A program made the position numbers and the translations under genes. A stretch of DNA of 64,000 bases from Acidovorax soli (GTDB taxonomy: Bacteria; Pseudomonadota; Gammaproteobacteria; Burkholderiales; Burkholderiaceae_C): NCBI RefSeq assembly GCF_014207955.1, contig NZ_JACHLK010000002.1, positions 434,001 to 498,000 on the forward strand. The letters are read 5' to 3'. Below, in pieces: positions 58,476-64,000 of the stretch. Numbering within the stretch: position 1 is the stretch's first letter; each line of letters begins with the position of its first letter. Under the pieces are notes generated by a model that saw only the letters and a list, made by a program, of their open reading frames with translations, did not search any database and had not been told where the DNA came from.

Positions 58476-60025
58476 GCAAAGCCTCGCTGGCTATTGGAGG
58501 GCTGCGCTGCGACCTTGCCAAAGGAGAAGCCAGCCGCTGCTGCTGTAGCCGTGGCGGGCTGCAAGAGCCCACCGCTGAGCGCGGCTGCCTTCTTCGCTTC
58601 GGCTTTCGGATTGAGCGCCTCTTCGGCCGCGACATAGTCGAAGTCGGCGCGGCGCCGGTCGGCACCAAAAAGCGTCTGGAACTGCTCAGGAGCGTGTTTG
58701 TAGAGTTCGGGACCCATGGCTGTCTGGCGGCCATTGCAGCGCTTCTGCTCACCCTCGGAGGCAAGCACTGAGCGGCTGATGCAGCAACGAGTACGCTCAC
58801 CTTTGATGCCAAGGCGGGTGACCGAGATAACACCGTGCTCCACGCCGATCGCCAACCCAAGATCGCCCGCGTCGATCTCTGCCGCCTTGAGCTCGCTCAT
58901 CGCCAGATTGAAGCTGCTACGCATTGCCGCGGCGCACAGCAGAGCGTTCTTGGCCGTCTCGGCGTCGTCGGTGGTTTGGGCAGTACCCTCTACCAGGATG
59001 CCGTGTATGCAGTCTCCGATGAAGCGGATCTTGCGGCCCGCGAAATCGTCATAGAGTACCGAATCGAGCTCGCCACGCAGTACGTGGAGTGTCTTGACCA
59101 CACTTGCTGCACTTTCATCGTCTTCAATTCGGTCCGTGATGTAGCGCGTGAAGTTGTCGATGTCGGCATAGACGGATGTGCTTTCCTGGCGACGGGAGTT
59201 GCCAGGCGTCAGCTTCTCCAGGTCGATATCCTTGAACGGTGGGGTGTGGCGAGAGAAGTCAAATGACCCGATCGGATTGTTCGCCAGATCAGCCTCCCAG
59301 CTTTTGACAACACTGCTGACGGTCACCGGAAGGTCTGCTGCCTTCTGGGCTTCTTCGATCTGGGCTTGGGTCAATGCCGTATCGTCCATATCGATGACTT
59401 CGTCCCACCCGAGTACCGCCCTGGCAGTGTTGGTCATGTAGATGCCCTCAACATCGCCCCCAGCTCGCTTGGCAGCCTGATTGGCGGGATCGCCGAGAAA
59501 CAGCGGCTCGCGGCTTGACCGCCGGCCATTGTTTACAGCCAGGGCCTTGCCGGAGTCAATGCCGACACGCGTCTTTGCCGCAGGCAATGGGTCGTCACCA
59601 CCTTCACCGGTCTTGGCCAGCACATCACGGATCAATTGAGCCGTGGCCACCGCCTTGAGGATGCGCGCTTTCTCATCCCCGTAGGGCTTGGCGAACACGG
59701 CGTGCAATCGCTGGTTGTGGAAATCGATCTCGATTGCATCAACATCCGCCAGAATGTCGCGTACAGCGCGGTAGTGCAAGTTCAGGAACCTGAGCGTACG
59801 GCGATGGCTTGTGGTGCCCTCGTAGTCCGTGACATTGAGCATGTCACCGATGTTCAGGATGTCGATGTACAGGTGGACACCATCCACTCGATAGGCAACC
59901 CCATTTGCGATCCCCTGCAGGTCAGTGGTTCGCACGTACTCCTTGATGGTCACCGTACTGACTTCGGCCAATCGCGCTGTGATGCGCTTTTTCGCCGCAG
60001 CTTCGCTCCAACTCCGTTTCGCCAT
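58472..60025 (-). CDS. Tandem class III nucleotide cyclase (Pycsar-like signal synthase)
   Basis: 517 aa from ATG 60025, with GGAG five bases upstream. Two cyclase homology domains occur. Domain 1 (~30-200) has Asp55 (YIDI) but Asn104 where the second metal Asp would be; it carries Asn182 in GDPANQAAKRAG. Domain 2 (~280-450) has both metal Asp residues, D288 (ADIDNFT) and D338 (RFIGDCI), but lacks the Asn. A single composite site, domain 2 metals plus domain 1 transition-state Asn, is inferred. The product (cCMP, cUMP or purine) cannot be told. Residues ~480-517 are a flexible Ala/Gly/Gln-rich tail ending SQRGFA, suited to conjugation by the Cap2-like protein. Confidence 0.82.
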   Translation of the reverse strand: MAKRSWSEAAAKKRITARLAEVSTVTIKEYVRTTDLQGIANGVAYRVDGVHLYIDILNIGDMLNVTDYEGTTSHRRTLRFLNLHYRAVRDILADVDAIEIDFHNQRLHAVFAKPYGDEKARILKAVATAQLIRDVLAKTGEGGDDPLPAAKTRVGIDSGKALAVNNGRRSSREPLFLGDPANQAAKRAGGDVEGIYMTNTARAVLGWDEVIDMDDTALTQAQIEEAQKAADLPVTVSSVVKSWEADLANNPIGSFDFSRHTPPFKDIDLEKLTPGNSRRQESTSVYADIDNFTRYITDRIEDDESAASVVKTLHVLRGELDSVLYDDFAGRKIRFIGDCIHGILVEGTAQTTDDAETAKNALLCAAAMRSSFNLAMSELKAAEIDAGDLGLAIGVEHGVISVTRLGIKGERTRCCISRSVLASEGEQKRCNGRQTAMGPELYKHAPEQFQTLFGADRRRADFDYVAAEEALNPKAEAKKAAALSGGLLQPATATAAAAGFSFGKVAAQPSNSQRGFA

Positions 60026-60295
60026 ACTCGCTCCAACTGGTTGAATTTCCCCCGGGGCACTTGGCGCCAGGTAGCTCTCCTCAGCAGCGCAAATCAGGGC
60101 CGAGTCTGAGAATTCAAGCCACCAGCGCGGGCAAAGCGCGGGGAGGCAGTCTCTGGGGAGAACGCGAGCCATCATCGCGCTCGCTTTATCGCCCCACTGT
60201 TGCCTGCGGCAGCCCTAAACCTCAGTTTCCCTTCATCGCTAGGGCCCGATTGGATCAAATTTCCAAACGATGCGCAAAACGGTAACAACGCTACC

Positions 60296-60335
60296 TATAG
60301 TGTTTTTACAATTACAAAAACACTATATATAGTGT
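60296..60335. promoter_or_regulatory. Strong inverted repeat between kfrA-like gene and cyclase (operator candidate)
   Basis: Perfect 12-bp arms (TATAGTGTTTTT at 60296-60307 and its complement at 60316-60327) around an 8-nt spacer, plus a further TATAGTGT half-site at 60328-60335. It is the most AT-rich stretch of the 388-base gap 60026-60413 and lies about 270 bases before the cyclase start. It could bind the KfrA-like protein or another repressor and control the leftward operon. The rest of the gap shows no gene. Confidence 0.5.
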
Positions 60336-60413
60336 GTTGACAGTTTTCGGGTTGAAGAGGTCCGGGTCCCGGCAGCCGTCTCCAGCAATGGGTGAACTGG
60401 AATGTGGGGTCGT

Positions 60414-61421
60414 TCATTTGCCTGCGGGAGATCGAAGCGCGTCCAGGCGATTCATCAACTCTGTCGTGAGTTGCTGACGAGCGGCATCTGCTGCGACGGT
60501 TGCTGAAAGCTGTCGCTCCAGCTCCAGATTGCGCTGAGTGGCCTGGAGCAGATCGGCCCGCAAACGGGTGTTTTCTTCCTCCTGGCTCAGGACCTTTGCT
60601 GTCAACTCTTCCAGTTGCTGGGGCATATCCGCAAAGCCTTGAGCGGCTTGCTGGGTCACTTCCAGTTGTGTTCCAAGCTGCTGGAGCTGTGACCTGGCCA
60701 GGCCCAGCTCCCGTGAAAGCGCCTGGTTCTGCTGATGGTCGTTGCGCATTTGCTGCTGGCTGGCCAAGGCGGCCGCATTCGCTTTGCTCAGCTCCGTTTG
60801 CAGGTACTGCAGCTGCTGCTCGTGCTGGCGGAGCTCGCGCTCGCGCTGCTCTTTGGACGCTTCACGAAAGTGCTCCAGCGCTTGCCTAGCATGGGTGTGC
60901 TTTTCTTCCAGCGACTGGCTGTGAGTTTGGGCACTCTCCACTCGTGCATGCAACTGGGCAACCTGCTCGGTCAACTGGGCCAGCTCTTTCTCCTTGGTTG
61001 CCAGCTGCCTGCCGGCGCCCTCTGCGGCGTCGCGCTCCTTGGTCAACTCGGCCCCGGCCTGCTCCAACTGCTGCCTGGTCGCCGCTGCCTCACTTCTGGA
61101 TGCGTCCAAGCTGGCTTTGAATTGGACTTCCTTGCCGTTGAACTCCTCCATGAGCGCAACCACCCTCGCATTGGTCTCGAACTCCAGCCGGCCGGAGAGG
61201 CGGTTGACCAACTCTGCGATTTCTTCGCTGATACTGATTTTGGGCGCCGCGGCGTTGGCTTCGTCCTCTTCAATTTCCTTGAGGTACCGGTGGATGGTGG
61301 CCTTGGATCCGGTGTTGCCAAGCTCGATGCGTACGGCATCGATGGAGGGGTACTTCCCTAGGCTCACCAGCCGATCCCTGGCTCGCAGCACCTCGGACTT
61401 GTAGATTCCACCTCTGGCCAT
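60414..61421 (-). CDS. KfrA-like DNA-binding coiled-coil protein
   Basis: 335 aa. The first ~60 residues match the KfrA N-terminal DNA-binding domain (RARDRLVSLGKYPSIDAVRI, then GNTGSKATIHRYLKEIEED). From ~80 to 320 it is an almost uninterrupted Gln/Glu/Ala-rich coiled coil (QQLEQAGAELTKERDAAEGA). KfrA is a plasmid protein that autoregulates and organises DNA; relatives occur in integrative elements. GGAGG precedes ATG 61421. It is co-oriented with and upstream of the cyclase operon, so it is a candidate regulator of it. Alternatively it belongs to the surrounding mobile element and is only a neighbour. Confidence 0.83.
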   Translation of the reverse strand: MARGGIYKSEVLRARDRLVSLGKYPSIDAVRIELGNTGSKATIHRYLKEIEEDEANAAAPKISISEEIAELVNRLSGRLEFETNARVVALMEEFNGKEVQFKASLDASRSEAAATRQQLEQAGAELTKERDAAEGAGRQLATKEKELAQLTEQVAQLHARVESAQTHSQSLEEKHTHARQALEHFREASKEQRERELRQHEQQLQYLQTELSKANAAALASQQQMRNDHQQNQALSRELGLARSQLQQLGTQLEVTQQAAQGFADMPQQLEELTAKVLSQEEENTRLRADLLQATQRNLELERQLSATVAADAARQQLTTELMNRLDALRSPAGK

Positions 61422-61441
61422 GGCATTCCTCCAACTATTTC

Positions 61442-61474
61442 GTACCGTGGTACATACTACGATATTACATACTA
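61442..61474. promoter_or_regulatory. Palindrome and direct repeats upstream of kfrA-like gene
   Basis: GTACC-GT-GGTAC (61442-61453) is followed by TACATACTA at 61451-61459 and again at 61466-61474 (15 bases apart), 21 bases before the gene's start codon. The arrangement suits autoregulation as known for KfrA. The remainder of the 339-base gap to the next gene (61475-61760) shows no supported gene. Confidence 0.4.
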
Positions 61475-61760
61475 GTTTGTTGCGTTCTGGAGCTCATTCT
61501 TCGGAGAAATTCGAATAAGTTAATAAGGGTTTATCTGTTGTGATCTCTATGAAACCCCTACAACGACGGGTGGGTGGCATGTATCGTGCCGGGAAGGGTG
61601 TTTTTGAAAGGCAGGCAAATCCGGGGTGCAGATGATTCCTCTGGGCCCTCCTGCCTGGAATGCGGCAAGTCTTAGGGTCGCTCTGGCTACCCTTGTTCGC
61701 TTTACGACATGGAGACAAGACCAGGCTTTTCACCGTATTGGTGCAGCATGAAATCCGTAA

Positions 61761-62375
61761 CTATTCCTGCGCGGCTTCCGATGCTTCCCGCAGTATTTCG
61801 CGTCCCCCATTCGCTGCAATGGCAGCTACGACAACGCCCAGCAGCAAGTCCGGGATGTTCGATCCCAGCCACATAACCAACGCCCCGGACAGCACAATGG
61901 CACCGTTGACGATGGAGTCGTTGTTCGTGAAGATCGCCGACGCCTTGAAGTTCACATCTTCACCGCGATGACGGCGTAGCAGCCTCAAGCACACCAAGTT
62001 CAAAGCCGCGTTCACCGCAGCTATCGCCATCATCGCTGGTCCCACAGGCTCCTCGCCCCCGGCGAAGCGGCGAAGAACCTCCACCAATAGCAACACGGCG
62101 AGGCCAATAAGCAAGTAGCCCGACAAACGAGCTGCGCGCACTTTGACCATGGCCGCTCGCCCGACGGCGTACAAGCTGACCGCATAGACCGAAGCGTCGG
62201 CGAGGTTGTCCAGCCCGGCGCCCATCAGTGCGGTGGAGGCAGCCCATATGCCAAGACCGATGCCGGCGGCGGACTGACCCAGGTTGATCATCAACACGGT
62301 CCGCAAGATTTTCCGATCGGCCGCGTTGCTCGCGTCCAACCCACCTAGTTCGTCGTCTTCGTAGTGTTCAGCCAT
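61761..62375 (-). CDS. Short CDF-family cation transporter
   Basis: 204 aa with about six membrane helices. It resembles the transmembrane half of cation diffusion facilitators but lacks the ~90-residue cytoplasmic C-terminal domain. The helix-2 metal site, usually with a His/Asp-x3-Asp, reads L-D-N-L-A-D (D56, D60), and the helix-5 site N-N-D-S-I-V-N (D133). The substitutions suggest altered metal selectivity or a diverged substrate. A run of AAAGGGA precedes the ATG. Together with the adjacent dsbD-like gene it suggests a metal-stress cargo block. Confidence 0.75.
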   Translation of the reverse strand: MAEHYEDDELGGLDASNAADRKILRTVLMINLGQSAAGIGLGIWAASTALMGAGLDNLADASVYAVSLYAVGRAAMVKVRAARLSGYLLIGLAVLLLVEVLRRFAGGEEPVGPAMMAIAAVNAALNLVCLRLLRRHRGEDVNFKASAIFTNNDSIVNGAIVLSGALVMWLGSNIPDLLLGVVVAAIAANGGREILREASEAAQE

Positions 62376-62445
62376 GCTTGTCCCTTTAGAGTCCGCACAT
62401 CTTGAAGCCTGCAGTGGCTAGAGGGTCAAGCACTGGCGCACTTAG

Positions 62446-64000
62446 CTACTGCGACGCCTGCGTAACTGTCGGTGAAGGCGCCAAGGGCGCAGCTGTGAGC
62501 GCCGCACGCAGTTCGGAAGCGCTCAATATCTCGGAGAGAATTTGAGCTGGGGCTTTGTTGGTGTAAAACACGTATAGGGGTACGCCGCTGCGACCGAGTT
62601 CCCCTAGCGCGGCGGTAATCGCCGGGTCGCGCAGCGTCCAGTCGGCGCGCAACAATGCCACGTTCCTGGCTGCAAAGTCGGCCAGCACCTCAGGGTTCTG
62701 AAGTACGGTCTTCTTGTTGTACTGGCATGTGACGCACCATGCCGCGGTGAAGTCGACAAACACCGGGCGGCCGCTGGCCAGCAACTGCTCCACCCGTCCC
62801 GGCACCCAAGCCTGCCAAGTGCCATCATTCGCCTCTACGGCCTGCTGCGGCCGCACGGTGCCGACCTTGCCTGCGAGCAGCCAGGCAAATCCCACCGCCC
62901 ACGCGACCGCGATCACACCGACGATCACGCGCGTGCGGCCCGTCAAGCCCAGGCTCCATGCCAGCATGCTGGTGGCAATCAAGACCACCAGCAATGCACT
63001 GGCTGCATCGATCCCGCTTTGCTGGCCCAGCACCCACAACAGCCACACCACCGCAGCGAACATCGGGAAGGCCATCAGTTGGCGCAAGTTCACCATCCAC
63101 TCACCGGGGCGAGGCAGCAGTTGCGCAAAGGCCGGGACCCAACTGGCGACAAGATACGGCAGCGCCATGCCGGTGCCAAGCGCCGCAAAGATCAAGATGG
63201 CTTGAGCGGCGGGCAGTCCTACCGCGAATCCCAGTGCAGCGCCCATAAAAGGGGCCGTGCAGGGTGACGCTACCACGACCGCCAGCACGCCGGACAGAAA
63301 GGCGTTCACCGCTGGATGGCTGCTTTGCAGTGAAGCCAAGCGGCTCGGGATGAACTGGCGGACCTCGAACACGCCAGCCAGGTTCAGTCCGACCAGCGTG
63401 AACAACAATGCGAGCGCGGCGACCACCCCGGGCACCTGCAACTGGAACCCCCAGCCGAGCTGCTGCCCCGCACCGCGCAGTGCGACGACGAGCAGTCCCA
63501 GCGCCACAAACGACGCCACCACCCCTGCGGAGTAAGCCACCCCGTCAAGGCGCCGGGCCCGCTGGTTGCTGCCATGTTGGGCGAAGCCGAGCACCTTGAT
63601 CGCCAGGACCGGAAAGACGCAGGGCATCATGTTCAGAATCAGTCCACCGAGCAGAGCACCCAGCAAGGCGGCCATGAACGTCAGCCTGGCGCCCGACTCC
63701 GCCGCGGCTGCAGTCACATTCTTGCGAAGCGCTTCTTGCAGCGCTGGCGACACAGCGGCCGGAGCGGCGGTCGCAGGCCACGTGCCTTGCACCCGGGCGT
63801 CAATACTCCACCCTTGGTTGCCTTGTGTCAGCACGATCGGCATCGCATCCGGGCTCAGGCTTCGCTGTGGCGAGAGCGGGACCTGAGCAGTCCAGACCTG
63901 ACCGTCCCAAGCTTGACTCCATTGCGCGGAAGTTTCGATTACTTCCGGCGTCTCGGGAAAAAACTCCAATGGCTTGTTCCGAAGATCCGCTGGCAGCCCG
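62446..64000 (-). CDS. dsbD: Thiol:disulfide interchange protein DsbD-like, 5' end outside window
   Basis: The frame is open through base 64000, so the N-terminus is cut by the window edge. Visible are the end of the periplasmic alpha domain (WSQAWDGQVWTAQVPLSPQR, GNQGWSIDARVQGTW), an eight-helix transmembrane domain with the redox Cys in LNMMPCVFPVLAIKVLGFAQ and VVASPCTAPFMGAALGF, and a C-terminal thioredoxin domain with CVTC (FTAAWCVTCQYNKKTVL). DsbD carries electrons from cytoplasmic thioredoxin to the periplasm for disulfide isomerases or cytochrome/copper maturation. Being near a cation transporter, a role in metal tolerance is plausible. Confidence 0.88.
   Translation of the reverse strand, partial: GLPADLRNKPLEFFPETPEVIETSAQWSQAWDGQVWTAQVPLSPQRSLSPDAMPIVLTQGNQGWSIDARVQGTWPATAAPAAVSPALQEALRKNVTAAAAESGARLTFMAALLGALLGGLILNMMPCVFPVLAIKVLGFAQHGSNQRARRLDGVAYSAGVVASFVALGLLVVALRGAGQQLGWGFQLQVPGVVAALALLFTLVGLNLAGVFEVRQFIPSRLASLQSSHPAVNAFLSGVLAVVVASPCTAPFMGAALGFAVGLPAAQAILIFAALGTGMALPYLVASWVPAFAQLLPRPGEWMVNLRQLMAFPMFAAVVWLLWVLGQQSGIDAASALLVVLIATSMLAWSLGLTGRTRVIVGVIAVAWAVGFAWLLAGKVGTVRPQQAVEANDGTWQAWVPGRVEQLLASGRPVFVDFTAAWCVTCQYNKKTVLQNPEVLADFAARNVALLRADWTLRDPAITAALGELGRSGVPLYVFYTNKAPAQILSEILSASELRAALTAAPLAPSPTVTQASQ

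Noticed and set aside
60026-60175. 50-codon N-terminal extension of the cyclase
   Set aside because: The internal ATG at 60025 has a ribosome site and begins the conserved-looking protein; the extension is Pro/Leu/Ser-rich without features.
60337-60342. TTGACA on the + strand beside the inverted repeat
   Set aside because: No -10 box at suitable spacing, and no rightward gene to serve.
61494-61733. 79-codon minus-strand ORF between the kfrA-like and CDF genes
   Set aside because: No ribosome site, composition not gene-like, no recognised motif.

Overview
The window looks like a chromosomal segment of a GC-rich betaproteobacterium, most likely Comamonadaceae (Acidovorax/Alicycliphilus-like). 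Supporting this are the gene neighbourhoods odhA-odhB-lpdA-zapE and dapC-dapD-pilU-dapE-prmB, the PHB genes (an intracellular PHB depolymerase and an acetoacetyl-CoA reductase), and the strong GC3 bias. This is inference from gene content and order; no rRNA or tRNA gene was seen.

Positions 1-49155 are ordinary core chromosome. In order: an acyl-CoA synthetase, an HD-GYP protein and dusA; a CHASE/PAS/GGDEF/EAL sensor; a RelA/SpoT-type alarmone synthetase; phaZ with a histone-like tail, followed by an RnfB-like ferredoxin; a chemoreceptor; the lysine-pathway genes dapC, dapD and dapE with pilU between them; prmB and a start/stop-coupled envelope-glycan cluster (GT2, DUF2142, SMR-like and large GT-C-like membrane proteins); an ABC-F ATPase; an AT-rich leader with a 24-codon small ORF and a terminator; a branched-chain-amino-acid-type binding protein; phbB; clpS-clpA; dnaE; bamD; a DinG-type helicase; a PP2C phosphatase; the 2-oxoglutarate dehydrogenase operon with zapE and a secreted coiled-coil protein; and an AI-2E-family transporter.

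From about 49.2 kb to the right edge the DNA is accessory, and visibly less GC-rich between about 53.7 and 57.5 kb. It holds a SLOG/YpsA-like gene, a pentapeptide-repeat gene cut by a Tn3-family transposon end, the tnpA gene, two perfect 38-bp direct repeats, gene remnants, and two unknown proteins. It then holds a compact leftward operon: a tandem-domain class III nucleotide cyclase, a Cap2-like E2/E1 fusion, a Cap3-like JAB protease and a Pycsar-type transmembrane effector (PycTM). The first three junctions overlap by 4, 4 and 17 bases. A KfrA-like DNA-binding coiled-coil gene lies upstream, and a strong inverted repeat lies between it and the cyclase. At the right edge are a short CDF-family cation transporter and the 3' part of a dsbD-like gene, suggesting a metal/redox cargo region.

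The most interesting element is the operon at 55.7-60.0 kb. It reads as a cyclic-nucleotide anti-phage system that joins a Pycsar-style cyclase and effector to the ubiquitin-like conjugation/deconjugation pair known from type II CBASS. The cyclase appears to have one active site split between its two domains. The E1 half of the Cap2-like protein has no cysteine where a catalytic one would be expected. A five-gene reading, adding the 186-aa protein downstream, is possible.
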